From Verrucomicrobiota bacterium (GTDB lineage Bacteria > Verrucomicrobiota > Verrucomicrobiia > Opitutales > Opitutaceae), in contig JAEZDN010000047.1 in NCBI GenBank assembly GCA_023433275.1, positions 1 through 64,000 of the forward strand: a stretch of DNA of 64,000 nucleotides. The letters are read 5' to 3'. Numbering within the stretch: position 1 is the first letter of the stretch; every line of letters starts with the position of its first letter. Shown here piece by piece: positions 9,896 to 20,409 of this stretch. A program made the translations under genes and the position numbers. The notes beneath the pieces are model-generated. The model was given only the letters and a program-made list of their open reading frames with translations. It did no database searches and was not told the DNA's origin.

Positions 9896-10939
9896 ATGAA
9901 CGTCCGTCATATCGCCAAGCTCGCCGGCGTATCGCCTTCGGCCGTTTCGCTGGCGTTGCGCGACAGTCCGCGGATTTCCGCGAAGACGAAGGCCCATGTG
10001 CTCAAGGTCGCGCACGAGACCGGTTACAAGCCGGACGCGCGCATCGTGGATCTCATGCGACACCTGCGGAAGCCGCGCGATGTGCGGCAGCAGGCATGCT
10101 TCGGGGTGATCTCGTTCTACGACAGCCTCAGGCCGTGGGAAAACTCACGGCATCTCGCCAAGATCCATGACGGCATGCAACGGCGCGCCGCCGAACTGGG
10201 TTATCGGCTCGAGCCGCTCTGGCTGCGCGCGCCGGGGATGTCCGTGCGTCGCTTCGGCGACATCCTCGCGACCCGGGGCATCGAGGGACTGCTTTGCTTT
10301 GGCAGTCCCGATTTCAACCAAGAGTTTCCCCCTGAGCTGGGCCCGCAGGCCGTTGTCACGGTGGGCTTGAGCATCCGCACGCCGCTGCACCGCGTGACGA
10401 GCCATTTCTACAACGACACGCTCAATGCGCTGAATCGAATCCACGCGCTCGGTTACAAGCGTCCGGGCCTCGTGTTGGGCATGCACGAGGACACGCGCAG
10501 CGCCTACGCCCATTCCGGCGCGTACCTAGGGTGGTGCGAGCACACGCTTGGTCCCGGTGCCGCGCTTCCGGTGCTGCGCTTGCGCGAAGTCGAGGAGCCG
10601 GCGTTGACGGATTGGTTGGTCGGGCACCGGCCGGATGTGGTGGTGTTCGCGCATCTGCCGGACATGATCGCGCGGTTTCGCGCGGTCTTGCGCCGCTTGC
10701 AGGTTCACGTGCCGCGAAAGCTCGGCGTGGTGGTGCTGAGCCACGAGGTCGAGGGATCCGGTTTCACTGGCCTCCAGCAAAACCAGAAATTGATGGGAGC
10801 TTGGGCGGTCGAATTGCTCGCTGCCCGCATTGCCAACCATGATTTTGGCATCCCCGCCAATCCGCGCACGGAAATGGTGGAGAGCGAATGGATCAAGGGC
10901 GGCTCGCTCCAACGCGGAGCCGTTTCGCTGGACCGGTGA
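9896..10939 (+). CDS. LacI-family transcriptional regulator
   Basis: The product has 347 residues. The N-terminal helix-turn-helix is typical of LacI (NVRHIAKLAGVSPSAVSLALRDSPRISAKT, residues 2-31) with the hinge helix around residues 48-60. The rest is a periplasmic-binding-protein-like sensor domain (FGVISFYDSLRPWE, GIEGLLCFG, LQQNQKLMGAWAVELL). The ATG at 9896 places the HTH at the extreme N-terminus as in the family. It lies 250 bases downstream of the GH115-CE15 operon on the same strand and is the natural candidate to control it; the ligand would then be a xylan-derived sugar or sugar acid. The protein resembles the second regulator at 53508-54644 in layout. Confidence 0.88.
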   Translation: MNVRHIAKLAGVSPSAVSLALRDSPRISAKTKAHVLKVAHETGYKPDARIVDLMRHLRKPRDVRQQACFGVISFYDSLRPWENSRHLAKIHDGMQRRAAELGYRLEPLWLRAPGMSVRRFGDILATRGIEGLLCFGSPDFNQEFPPELGPQAVVTVGLSIRTPLHRVTSHFYNDTLNALNRIHALGYKRPGLVLGMHEDTRSAYAHSGAYLGWCEHTLGPGAALPVLRLREVEEPALTDWLVGHRPDVVVFAHLPDMIARFRAVLRRLQVHVPRKLGVVVLSHEVEGSGFTGLQQNQKLMGAWAVELLAARIANHDFGIPANPRTEMVESEWIKGGSLQRGAVSLDR

Positions 10940-11525
10940 CATCCGCAGGCGGATGTGCAAAACCTGGCCCCTTCGGCTCGCCCTGACGCGCATGCTTACC
11001 TCTATTCTTACGCCAAGATGGGCATTGCCGACTAGGCTTCGGCGAAATTTACCCACGGTGCGCTCTCTGTCCGGGGCGGGGCTGGGAATCGCAACGAGGA
11101 ATATCGCGGAGCCAATTCCTCGCCCTCCGTGCCGCGCGATGCATCACCCTTTTGTTTGGGCCTGACGGAGTCACCTGACGCGACAGCCGGCTCGTGTGCC
11201 AAGCGGAGCGATGCGGTTGATCCGACGGAGGGAGGGTCTTGGGCCAATACGGCCCTGGTCATGAGTGGCGAAGTGGTTTGCGAGACTGCTTCAAATTTCG
11301 GATCCTGCCCCCTCTTTTTCGCTTCTGATGACACCGCCATTCGTCGAGGCCGCGGTGCATCGGTCGTCGAGTGCCTCAGATTGTAAGACAATCGTTATGG
11401 CCGGCTTATCTCATCGCAGCTTTTTCATTCGATATGCAATGCGAGTCTGTTCGTTGATGCCACCGGCTGAGGCGATAGGAACTTACCCCATACCACCCCC
11501 GTCCCGGGCCGGTTAAATTTTGCCC
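10940..11525. other. Intergenic region without a convincing gene
   Basis: This 586-base stretch has no open frame with family resemblance. Directly after the LacI stop the same frame stays open for 32 more codons, which I take as chance. The last 30 bases before the acyltransferase form a C-rich leader. No tRNA, riboswitch or clear terminator is seen. Confidence 0.5.
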
Positions 11526-12704
11526 ATGCTTCCGAACGCAACACCCGCAGCGCCCGCCACTCCGTCGTCCGGCCGCATCCTTAGCTTCGAAGAGTACTCC
11601 CAGCGCTCCTATTTCGCCAGCCTCGACGGCCTCCGCGCCCTTGCGATCCTACTGGTGATCTTTCATCACGTGCCGCGGAGCTTGGCGGACCCGCTCCATT
11701 CCTTCTATCAGAATGGCCGCTACGGTGTCTCCCTCTTCTTTCTCGTGAGCGGATACCTCATCTGCACGCTGTTTCTCCGGGAGGAAAAGCAGCGCGGCGC
11801 AATTTCGCTCACGAGCTTCTACGCGCGGCGGGCTATCCGGCTCTTTCCCCTGTATTACCTGGTGCTGGGGGTGCAGACCGCCGCGGTGTTCGCCACAAAC
11901 ATGTACCAGCCGGAAAGCGTGGTGCTCTTCGCCGAAAAGCTGCCCTCCTATATTTTCTACTACAGCAATCTGCTGCCCACCGCGACGGACGGCCCGTTTT
12001 TCTTCGCCTGGTCGCTGGCCGTGGAAGAACAGTTCTATCTCTGGTTTGGTTTCGCGATCGTCTTCCTGTCGCGCCGCGTCCTGATCGCCCTCGTGGTTTC
12101 GGCCCTCGTCATCAAGGTGGCATGCTACAATCTTTTCGGACCGCTCGATGCGCAGGCGCAGGTCTATCGCGTGATTTTCAGCTACCGGGAGCCGTTGCTG
12201 GTGGGCGTGCTGCTCGGCTTTGCCCTGAACCGGCGCGATCTGTACGAGAAGCTGGTTGTGCCACTGGCTCGGCGTGGGGTCGGGGTCACGCTTGGCCTGC
12301 TCTGCGTCGGCTTTCTAGCCGTGCATCCCATGACCAGCGCCACCTCCTGGGATGGCCTGCTGCTTCTGGCTGTCATGGCGCTGATCACGGTGGCGGTGCT
12401 GTCGCGTAGCAGCGTGCCGGTGTTGAACAATCCGGTCGTGGCCCATTACGGCAAGGTGAGCTACGGCATTTATCTAATGCATATGTTCGTGGTAGAAGTG
12501 GTCGAACGATTGATCCCGGCGCATGCCCACCTGCTGCATTTTGCGTTGACCGCAATTGTCACCGGGATCCTGGCGATGCTTTCCTTCGCGCTTTTCGAAG
12601 TCCCCATCATCTCCTTCTTCCGCCGGCGGCGCGAACGCTCCGCCCGATCAGCAATGCCGAGCAAGGCGTCCCTGCCCCTGGCTTCCGGCGGCGCGTCAGC
12701 CTGA
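11526..12704 (+). CDS. Acyltransferase family 3 (OafA-type) membrane protein
   Basis: The product has 392 residues and about ten hydrophobic segments. The start of the membrane domain (YFASLDGLRALAILLVIFHHV, with the paired His) and the later blocks FFAWSLAVEEQFYLWFG and YGKVSYGIYLMHMFVVE are hallmarks of acyltransferase 3 enzymes, which transfer acetyl or other acyl groups across the membrane to surface polysaccharides. It lacks the C-terminal SGNH domain of longer OafA proteins. The target glycan is unknown. It stands alone between the LacI gene and the GH9 locus, so there is no evidence of a role in xylan use. Confidence 0.85.
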   Translation: MLPNATPAAPATPSSGRILSFEEYSQRSYFASLDGLRALAILLVIFHHVPRSLADPLHSFYQNGRYGVSLFFLVSGYLICTLFLREEKQRGAISLTSFYARRAIRLFPLYYLVLGVQTAAVFATNMYQPESVVLFAEKLPSYIFYYSNLLPTATDGPFFFAWSLAVEEQFYLWFGFAIVFLSRRVLIALVVSALVIKVACYNLFGPLDAQAQVYRVIFSYREPLLVGVLLGFALNRRDLYEKLVVPLARRGVGVTLGLLCVGFLAVHPMTSATSWDGLLLLAVMALITVAVLSRSSVPVLNNPVVAHYGKVSYGIYLMHMFVVEVVERLIPAHAHLLHFALTAIVTGILAMLSFALFEVPIISFFRRRRERSARSAMPSKASLPLASGGASA

Positions 12705-13203
12705 GGTCAGACTCGGCGGGCTCGACCATTCGAAGCGCCGGATAACCCGGTCATGTTGACCAGCCTGCGAGCAAATTTAGGCAAGGTCGCGACCAGTCAG
12801 GAACCGAGAGGATCGGAATTTCATGCCTCCGTCGTCCTAAGGGAAACGAAGGCTGAATGCACGACGCGTTGCCTCCTTTGGATCCTTCACTTCGCTCAGG
12901 ATGACGACAGCAATGGGTTTCACGTCAGGGATTCGGGCCAGCGAGTTCGTTTAGGCTATAACGTGCCGCAACGGTGTACAGATGCTCGCCTTCGTCCGCG
13001 GCAGGGTTTCGCAGGCTGCGAGTCGGAGCTAATCCCCAACGCCGGGACATGTTGAGGCCATTCCGGGAATGGCATCTCAACCCGGGCCGAAAATGGCAGC
13101 GGCGATTTGACAACATTAAGGGGTTTTCACCCCAGGGATATTCCCGTGGGACTTTGTAGGATGGCAGCAGCGGAGCTAGGGCCGAAGCTTCGCGAACAAT
13201 ACC
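12705..13203. repeat. Intergenic region with a dispersed repeat copy and a hairpin
   Basis: No gene is evident in these 499 bases. Positions 12831-12905 are a copy of the dispersed inverted repeat described at 25541-25802: left end GTCGTCCTAAG, right end GGATCCTTCACTTCGCTCAG followed by GATGAC. Positions 13051-13081 form a near-perfect hairpin (GTTGAGGCCATTCC / GGAATGGCATCTCAAC). Confidence 0.65.
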
Positions 13204-16200
13204 ATGTGTGATATATCCTCATCAATACTCGCGCGGTACCTCCTGACCGTCGTCTTGGCCAGCTTCGGTTGGACTACCCTTGCATTCGCTGCACCGACCA
13301 TCACCACCCAACCGACGCCCCAGACCGTGAACGTCGGTGCCAGCGTCTCATTCAGTGTCAACGCCAGCGGCCTCGCTCCATTGTCATATCAGTGGCGCAA
13401 GTATACCGGCGGAAGCGGCAGCGCCAACATCCCCGGTGCAACTTCACCTACATACACCATCACTAACGCACAGACCACGGACGCCGCCGGCTACTATTGC
13501 CAAGTGAGCGACAGTTCGGGGGCGGCCTGGAGCAACACGGTCCAACTCACGGTAAATGGCGTCGCGCCAAGCATTGGCATTCAGCCCAGCCCCCAGACGG
13601 TTAACGCCGGTGCCGCCGCGACCTTTAGCGTGACCGCCGGCGGCTCCGCTCCCTTCTCCTATCAGTGGCGGAAATACACCGGTGGCAACGGCAGCGCCAA
13701 CATCCCCGGCGCGACCTCCTCCACCTACACGATCACCAACGCGCAGCCCTCTGACACAGCTGGCTACCACTGCGAGGTCAGCAACAGCTATGGGGTAACG
13801 TGGAGCAACACCGTTCAACTGACGGTAAACGGCGTCGCGCCCACCATTGCCAGCCAGACTAGCCATCAGACGGTGAGTGCCGGTGCCAACGCGACATTTA
13901 GCGTAACGGCGGCGGGCACCGCCCCCTTCTCCTACCAATGGCGGAAGAACACCGGCGGCAATGCCAGCACCAACATCCCCGGTGCCACCTCGGCTTCTCT
14001 CACGATCACCAACGCGCAGCCCACCGACGCCGCCGGTTACTATTGTCAGGTCACCAACAGCTTTGGGGTGACATGGAGCGGCACTGTCCAGCTGACCGTC
14101 AACGGCGGCGGCAGCGCGCCGGCCATCACCCAGCAACCGCAGGGGCAAAACGTCGCGGCCGGCAACAGTGCCAGCTTTAGCGTGACCGCGACCGGAAGCG
14201 CCACGCTGACGTACCAATGGCGCAAAGACGGCGCCAACGTATCCGGAGCGACGTCATCGACTTACACGATCAGCAATGTACAGAACAGCCATGCCGGAGC
14301 CTATTCCTGCGTGGTCAGTAACAGCTCTGGTTCTGCGACTAGTTCCGCCGCCCAGCTCACCGGTCGGTCCTGCGGCCGCCTTTCGTTTCTTCGAACAGCC
14401 GCGTAGCCAGCGCGCGAATCCCGGCACTAGCGTGGCTTTCAGCGTCACGACCAGCGGCGGGTCTGGCACCCTGAGCTATCAGTGGCGGCGCGGCGCCGCG
14501 AACGTGCCAGGTGCGACAGGGTCCACCATGGTTTTGAACAACGTACAGCTGCAGGATGCCGGCACGTATTACGTGCGCGTCACTGACGCCGCCGGCCAGT
14601 ACACCAGCATTCCCGCGACGCTCACAGTCGAGCCCGCCACGTCCTCCACGGTTCCCGTCGTAATGAGCGTGCATACGGCAGCTCCGAAAGTGCTGGTGGT
14701 CGTGCTGCAAACGCCCACCACCTATCTGCCGGCCAATGTCAGTACGCCGGACGATCTTTCCGCTTACACCGGCACCAGCCAGTGGGCGGTCGACGGAGTC
14801 AACCCCACCGCAATTTACCGGTACTCAATTCCATGGGACGAGGATAGCGGCACGGCGTGGAACGATCCGCATCCCAATTCCTTTCCTGTGAGAACCCGGC
14901 ACCGCCTTTACCTCGTGCTCCCCACCCCGCTGGAGGAAGGCGTCCGCAACCTCACGACGCCCGTGCCCGGCGGCCCGACCAGCTTCACCTTCGACTCAAC
15001 TGTTACTTTCTGCGAATCACTTAAGGTGAATCAGGTCGGCTACAACGGCTCGAGCGAGAAGCGCTACGCCAACTTCGGCATTTTCATGGGTGACGGCGGC
15101 ACGGCGGAGTTTGACCAGACGCCGGATTCCTCGGCGACGGTCCCCACCTACCAAGTCATCGATGAAACCACCGGGACGGCTGTATTCCAGTCCGTCCGCA
15201 ATGCGGCCTACTTGGGCCACGACGTCGGTACAGCCTTCCAAAATTCCGGCGAGCACGTTTATCGGCTGGACCTCTCGGAGGTGCCGGATGGCGGTCCCTA
15301 CTTCGTTTATGTGCCGGGAGCGGGGCGTTCGCGCTCGTTTGGCGTGGGTGCCGCGTACAGCCAGCACCTCTCCTACGTAACCTTCCGCGGGCTTTATCAC
15401 CAGCGCTGTGGCATGGATCTGTCGTCGCCCTACACGGCATGGACCCACGCCAGCTGCCACAACAGCATCGCACTCTGGCTGCGCTCGGAAAGACCGCAGG
15501 ACGACGTTGTCGTTTCCGCTGCGGAAGGAGACGTTTCCCCGCACCCGATAGAGGGGGGCTACCACGATGCCGCGGACATGGATCACACCACCGCTCATCC
15601 CCAGATCTCGATCAACATGCTTTCATTTTACGAAGCATTCAAGCCGGGCGTCGATAACCTCAAGTACAACATTCCCACATCGCTGGGCGAAAACGCCGCC
15701 ATGCCCGACTTCCTCCAAGAGATTTTGTGGGGCGTGAAGCTTTGGGAGGCCCTGCAGATCCAGGATTCTGCGGATCCCGGTTTCGCAACCTACTACGGCG
15801 CCGTCATGGCTGGCTGGAGCGGGGACCATTTCACGGAATATGGAAAACATGACTCGGACCAGGACCCGAATGCCTACGGAAGCATGGCGGTGAATCCTGA
15901 TGTTGTTGTTAACGTCAATGGCGTCCCGACTGCCTTCGACGGCACTAACAAGTCGACCGCATTTGCCGCGGGAATTTTTGCCCACACATCTCGGCTCGTA
16001 CGTCCCTACGACGAGAATCGCGCCGACGAACTCCTGGATCGCGCGCTCGCGGCCTGGGCGTATCTGGAGCGGACACTCGGCGTGAATCGTGCCGAGACTC
16101 ACTACGTTTACGCCGCCCTGCAGCTTTATCTCGCGACAGGTGAATCGGAATACCGCGACGTGTTTCTCACGGAAATACAATCCCTGATCCCGCCGAACGG

Positions 16201-16975
16201 TACTCCTGGAGCGCCCGACGGCCCCGAGGGCAGTCGGGAAGGCTATCGGCCCGGCAACAACTACATGTACTGCCACACGGCGCATTTTGTCAGTTATCTG
16301 TTGCTCGCGCCCGGAGCGTTGCCTGCAGGAGACAACGGCCTGCAGGCGAGGCTGCGGCAGAAAGTTCTCGATTATGCAGATAATGGCGCCGAGTTCTTCA
16401 CGCTGCCGACGAGCACAGCGCTTCCGGATGGGACTACCTATCCTTTTGGCGTCAGAAACCTCGACCAATACAACAGCGGGGGCACTGTGGGCTGGGGCAG
16501 CGCCACCGCGCAGGGACGGTACGCGGATGTTCTGATGTACGCCTACCGGCTGTCGCCCCAGCAGCGGTACCTCAATGCCGTGAGTCTTTTTGCCGACTAT
16601 TCGGTCGGCCTGAATCCGCTGGGTATGTCCTACTACACCGGCCTGGGCACGGATCAGCCGAACAGCCCGGCCCACTGCGATTCCTGGGCGCCGAAATACG
16701 GTTTTCTGCCGCAATCAAGCACGTCGGTGTATCGCGACGCCGCAGGCAATCCAATTGGCAATGTGCCCGGAATCCTTGTTTATGGCCCCATGCGGGACGC
16801 ACCGGACGCCGGCTACGAGAGGCCGGTAGTGGGTAAGATGGTTCCGGCGTGGACCACCCTGCCGTTTCAACGCCGTTATGCGCATGGTTGGTCGGTGATC
16901 AAGGTCAATGAATTCACCACTCACGAAACCATGACGTGGAACCTCATGATGCACGCGTTCCTCGCCACGCATTGA
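13204..16975 (+). pseudogene. Secreted Ig-domain GH9 glycoside hydrolase, interrupted by a one-base frameshift
   Basis: Two frames join into one protein. The first (13204-14406) has a signal peptide and four Ig-like domains of the pattern QPTPQTVNVGASVSFSV ... YQWRKY ... AGYYCQVS. The second frame (usable from about 14363 to 16975) continues with a fifth Ig domain (GTLSYQWRRGAANVPGAT), a CelD-type N-terminal Ig domain (SLKVNQVGYNGSSEKRY) and a GH9 catalytic domain. In that domain the catalytic Asp pair sits in GGYHDAADMDH and the acid Glu near the C-terminus in KVNEFTTHETMTWN. The break is one extra G at 14362-14363: deleting it gives QLTVGPAAAF, matching the preceding domain ends. GH9 enzymes cut cellulose or mixed beta-glucans. 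The frameshift may be real or a sequencing error, so the call as pseudogene is provisional. A strong terminator follows. Confidence 0.85.
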
Positions 16976-17024
16976 CCGATTAATGGCACACCCCGGTTAC
17001 CCGGCGATGGCGCACGATAGAAAG

Positions 17025-17068
17025 AAGGCGGTCCGGGCGCTCAGCGCCCGCGACCGCCTTGTTTCTTT
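17025..17068 (+). terminator. Rho-independent terminator after the GH9 gene
   Basis: Stem arms AAGGCGGT (17025-17032) and ACCGCCTT (17053-17060), with an inner GGGCGC/GCGCCC stem, are followed by the T-rich stretch GTTTCTTTT. Confidence 0.85.
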
Positions 17069-17549
17069 TCGACGCCAAACTGGCCCACTAGAGCGATCGT
17101 CATCCTAAGCCATGCTAAGGATCCAAGTGGAAAGGACAGACGCACGCCGACTGCGTGAATCCTATCCTGACGTCGTCTTAAACATTTTGACCGGAGCGTT
17201 CCGCCGGAGAAGCGGGCTTGAGCGAAGGATAGGCCAGTTGCAGGCTGATGACGCGGCCATCGCCGATCCGGACAGTGAGCTTTCCAGCGGTTTTGCTACG
17301 TGCCTAACTTTTGCGTCCTGCGAATTGATGCCGCGAGATGAGGAGGTGATGATGGTGTTCGCGGGTCAGCTGCAATACTTCGCGGACTTCTACCGGTTTC
17401 AGGGCTGCCATCCGCGCTATGAAGAGGTCGCACGACCAGAGCTTGGGCGTGCCGGAGTACTAGAAAGCGGTGAATTGAACGTGATCAACCGTTGACTGGA
17501 GGGCGGGTAGCTCCATGGCCGGCCCGCGCTAGCTTTAACCACTTACCCC
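17069..17549. other. Degenerate intergenic region with repeat remnant and possible gene relic
   Basis: Positions 17099-17180 look like a decayed copy of the dispersed GTCATCCT...GGATCC repeat. From 17190 to 17520 the reverse strand reads in one frame through blocks that look protein-like (YSGTPKLWSCDLF, MAALKPVEVREVLQLTRE, GKLTVRIGDGRVISLQLAY) but are split by two in-frame stops. This suggests a dead gene fragment that I cannot identify. A forward frame at 17112-17495 exists but resembles nothing. Confidence 0.4.
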
Positions 17550-18635
17550 ATGAAGCTCGGGCTCGGTCTTTACCGTCACATGCTCGCGCCGGAAAACTTC
17601 GCGTTCGCGAAGCAAGCCGGCGCGACGCACATCGTTGCGCATCTTGTGGACTATTTTCGGGGCGGTGCCGGACATTCGGCGGGCGACGATCAGCCGCTCG
17701 GGACGGATTGGGGGTGGGGGCTCGCGGGCGATCCCGACAAGCTTTGGACGCAGGAAGAACTCACGACACTCCGCCACAACATCGAGGCGGCGGGACTGAA
17801 ACTCGAGGCGATCGAGAACTTCGATCCGGCGCACTGGGGCGACATCCTGCTCGATGGACCGCGCCGCGCGCAGCACATCGAGAACGTGAAGACGATCGTT
17901 CGCCGCATGGGCCGGGCGGGCATCCCGATCATGGGTTATAATTTTTCCATCGCGGGCGTCGCTGGTCGCACCAAGGGCAACTACGCCCGCGGCGACGCCC
18001 CCTCGGTCGGCATGGAAGGTCCTTACGATTTGCCGATGCCCAACGGGCTGGTCTGGAACATGGTCGTCGATCCCACCGCACCGGCGCGCAGCACGGGCAC
18101 GATCCCGTCCGCGACGCATGAGCAGCTTTGGTCGCGACTCCAGCGGTTCTTGGACGAGGTGCTGCCCGTCGCCGAGGAAGCCGGCGTGCGTCTGGCGCTG
18201 CATCCCGACGATCCGCCGATGCCGTTCATCCGCGGCCAGCCGCGCCTCGTTTATCAACCGTCGCTCTACCAGAAAGTCATCGACCTCAACCCGAGCCCCG
18301 CGAACCGGCTCGAGTTCTGCGTCGGTTCGCTCGCGGAAATGACCGAGGGTGACATCTACGACGTGGTCGACCAGTACAGCCGCCAACACCGCATCGGCTA
18401 CGTGCACTTGCGGAACGTCCGTGACAAGGTCCCCCACTACAAGGAGACCTTCATCGACGATGGGGAAGTCGACGTGTTGCGTGTGCTGGCGATCCTGAAG
18501 CGGAATGGTTTCGAAGGCGTCATTATTCCCGACCATGCCCCGCAGATGAGTTGCGCCGCCCCCTGGCATGCCGGCATGGCTTTCGCGCTCGGATTCATGA
18601 AGGCCGGGATCATGAGTTTGGAGGGGAAGCGGTGA
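17550..18635 (+). CDS. uxuA: D-mannonate dehydratase (UxuA family)
   Basis: The product has 361 residues, predicted to be a cytoplasmic TIM barrel. UxuA converts D-mannonate to 2-keto-3-deoxygluconate (KDG), the last step of the hexuronate branch before KDG phosphorylation. The metal and active-site blocks are present: LALHPDDPP (His218), EFCVGS (Cys257), YVHLRNV (His286) and IPDHAPQ (Asp328-His329); the GYNFS and KGNYARGDA blocks are also typical. UxuA enzymes are usually about 360-395 residues, so the gene looks complete. It opens the corrinoid cluster; the SDR at 29359-30141, a likely mannonate/fructuronate oxidoreductase, closes it. This links the cluster to uronic acid use. Confidence 0.92.
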   Translation: MKLGLGLYRHMLAPENFAFAKQAGATHIVAHLVDYFRGGAGHSAGDDQPLGTDWGWGLAGDPDKLWTQEELTTLRHNIEAAGLKLEAIENFDPAHWGDILLDGPRRAQHIENVKTIVRRMGRAGIPIMGYNFSIAGVAGRTKGNYARGDAPSVGMEGPYDLPMPNGLVWNMVVDPTAPARSTGTIPSATHEQLWSRLQRFLDEVLPVAEEAGVRLALHPDDPPMPFIRGQPRLVYQPSLYQKVIDLNPSPANRLEFCVGSLAEMTEGDIYDVVDQYSRQHRIGYVHLRNVRDKVPHYKETFIDDGEVDVLRVLAILKRNGFEGVIIPDHAPQMSCAAPWHAGMAFALGFMKAGIMSLEGKR

Positions 18636-18658
18636 TTTCGGATCGTCGCATTTCCCCC

Positions 18659-18736
18659 TGTGGGCGGGATGCCCTCACCCCGCGGGTCTTCAGCAACGTG
18701 GCCCATGCCTCGCGGGGTGAGGGCACCCCGCCCACA
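18659..18736. repeat. Long intergenic inverted repeat
   Basis: Left arm 18659-18684 (starting TGTGGGCGGGATGCCC) and right arm 18711-18736 are 26-bp inverted copies with one mismatch, separated by 26 bases. A half copy of the left arm (GTGGGCGGGATGCC) recurs at 20380-20393, inside the last codons of the next gene. Confidence 0.8.
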
Positions 18737-18759
18737 ACAAACCGGAGCGGGCCGGGGTC

Positions 18760-20409
18760 ATGAGCGTCGAACTCCATTTCAATTCCATCGTCACCGAGGC
18801 CGCGCCCGGCACCTCGCTGTTCACGTATGGCGAGAAGCTCGGGATCCCCGTGCCGACCTCGTGCAACAAGCAGGGCAAATGCAAGGAGTGCGTGGTCGAG
18901 GTCGCCGAGGGCATGGATTGTCTCTCGAAACCCGGTCCGGAGGAGAAACACCTGAAGGGCAACTTCCGCCTCTCGTGCTGCGCGCGCATCGCGGTGGAGC
19001 AGGGGACCGTGCGCTGCTCCACCATGCGGCGCGGCACGATGAAGATCGAGAAGCACGCTTTCGAGCTGCCCACCGCTCAGCGAACCTGGAAATTGGATCC
19101 CGCGGTCACGCGCGAGGGCGACCGCATCCTGCTCGACGGAGAGGAAATTGATCGGGGCACCGGTCCGCTGCACGGCCTGGCCATCGATCTTGGTACGACG
19201 ACAGTCGTCATCCGCCTGCTCAACCTCGAGACCGGCGAGGTCATCGCCGACTCCTCCTTCGAGAACCCGCAGCGCTTCGGCGGTTCCGATGTGATGGCGC
19301 GGATCCAGTACGACACCGAGGATCGCACCAAGACCCTGCAGCGCACGCTCGTCGGCTACATGAGCCGCGCGATCACGGAACTGCCGGTCGATCCCCGTTC
19401 GATCTACGAGGTCATCATCGCCGGCAATTCGACGATGCGGGACATGTTCTTCCGCCTCTCCGTCTATTCAATTGGCCAGAGTCCGTATCAATCGCTGACG
19501 GAACTGGAAATTGCCGAGGGCAAGCGCACGACCACGAGCCTTTCCGACACCGCGCGCCGGCTCGGCCTGCCGATCCATCCCAAGGCGCGGGTCCACGGCC
19601 TGCCGATCATCAGCGGCCACGTCGGCGCCGACGCCGCCGCCTGCATGCTCGCGATCGACATCGCGAACGAGGAGCGCACCGTCGCCGTCATGGACATCGG
19701 CACGAACACCGAGCTGATTGTCGGCAACAAGCACAAGGTACTCGCCGCGTCCTGTCCCGCCGGGCCGGCCTTCGAAGGTGGACAAATCTCCTGCGGCATG
19801 CCCGGCCTGCCGGGCGCCATCGAGAAAGTTGTGATCCACGACGACGGCCGCGTGGCGTCCCGCGTGATCGGCGACGTGCCACCGGAGGGCCTGTGTGGCT
19901 CGGGGCTGGTGGATCTGCTCAGCGAATTGCTGCGCACCGGTCGCATGAACGAGCTCGGTCGCTTCGAGGAAGCCGGCCAGGATTTCGTGGTCGCAACCGG
20001 TGGTGACCGCCCCGTCACCTTCAACGAGAGCGACGTCAACGCGCTGGCCCAGGCCAAGGGAGCCAACGTCGCGGGGCTGCAGATCGCGTTCGCCGAGTAC
20101 GGCATCGATTATGCGCAACTCGACGTGTTTTACCTCGCCGGCGGATTTGGACGTCATCTGGATCTTGAATCCTCGAAGCGCATTGGCCTGATTCCCAACC
20201 TGCCAACGGACAAGATCGTGCAAGTCGGCAACGCTTCCGTGGAAGGAGCGTGCATCGCGCTTCTTTCCCGCACCAAGCGCGCCGAACTGGAAGAGCTGGT
20301 GAAGCGCGTGCAGCATTGCCGCCTCGAGACGCATCCGGGCTTTTTCGATTATTTTGTCGAGGGCTGCCAGTTCGCGCCGGTGGGCGGGATGCCAACATCG
20401 AATGGCTAG
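18760..20409 (+). CDS. Reductive activator of corrinoid protein (RACo-like, 2Fe-2S ferredoxin + ASKHA ATPase)
   Basis: The product has 549 residues. Residues 1-90 form a plant-type 2Fe-2S domain with Cys35, Cys41, Cys44 and a further Cys at 73/74 (SCNKQGKCKEC ... LSCCARI). Residues about 138-500 are the ASKHA domain with phosphate loops AIDLGTTTVV (141-150) and MDIGTNTELIVGN (311-323) and the adenosine block YLAGGFGRHLD (458-468). Enzymes of this type use ATP to drive one-electron reduction of inactive Co(II) corrinoid to Co(I), and serve O-demethylase and related methyltransferase systems. It is shorter than the roughly 630-residue clostridial RACo. The C-terminal tail (VGGMPTSNG) is encoded by a half copy of the repeat at 18659, so the native end may have been altered. 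Confidence 0.9.
   Translation: MSVELHFNSIVTEAAPGTSLFTYGEKLGIPVPTSCNKQGKCKECVVEVAEGMDCLSKPGPEEKHLKGNFRLSCCARIAVEQGTVRCSTMRRGTMKIEKHAFELPTAQRTWKLDPAVTREGDRILLDGEEIDRGTGPLHGLAIDLGTTTVVIRLLNLETGEVIADSSFENPQRFGGSDVMARIQYDTEDRTKTLQRTLVGYMSRAITELPVDPRSIYEVIIAGNSTMRDMFFRLSVYSIGQSPYQSLTELEIAEGKRTTTSLSDTARRLGLPIHPKARVHGLPIISGHVGADAAACMLAIDIANEERTVAVMDIGTNTELIVGNKHKVLAASCPAGPAFEGGQISCGMPGLPGAIEKVVIHDDGRVASRVIGDVPPEGLCGSGLVDLLSELLRTGRMNELGRFEEAGQDFVVATGGDRPVTFNESDVNALAQAKGANVAGLQIAFAEYGIDYAQLDVFYLAGGFGRHLDLESSKRIGLIPNLPTDKIVQVGNASVEGACIALLSRTKRAELEELVKRVQHCRLETHPGFFDYFVEGCQFAPVGGMPTSNG

Noticed and set aside
10940..11038. In-frame continuation of the LacI gene beyond its stop
   Set aside because: LacI proteins of 347 residues are normal length, and a 32-codon open run after a stop is expected by chance in this composition.
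17112..17495. A 127-codon forward frame
   Set aside because: It has no family resemblance and overlaps a decayed repeat and a possible reverse-strand relic.
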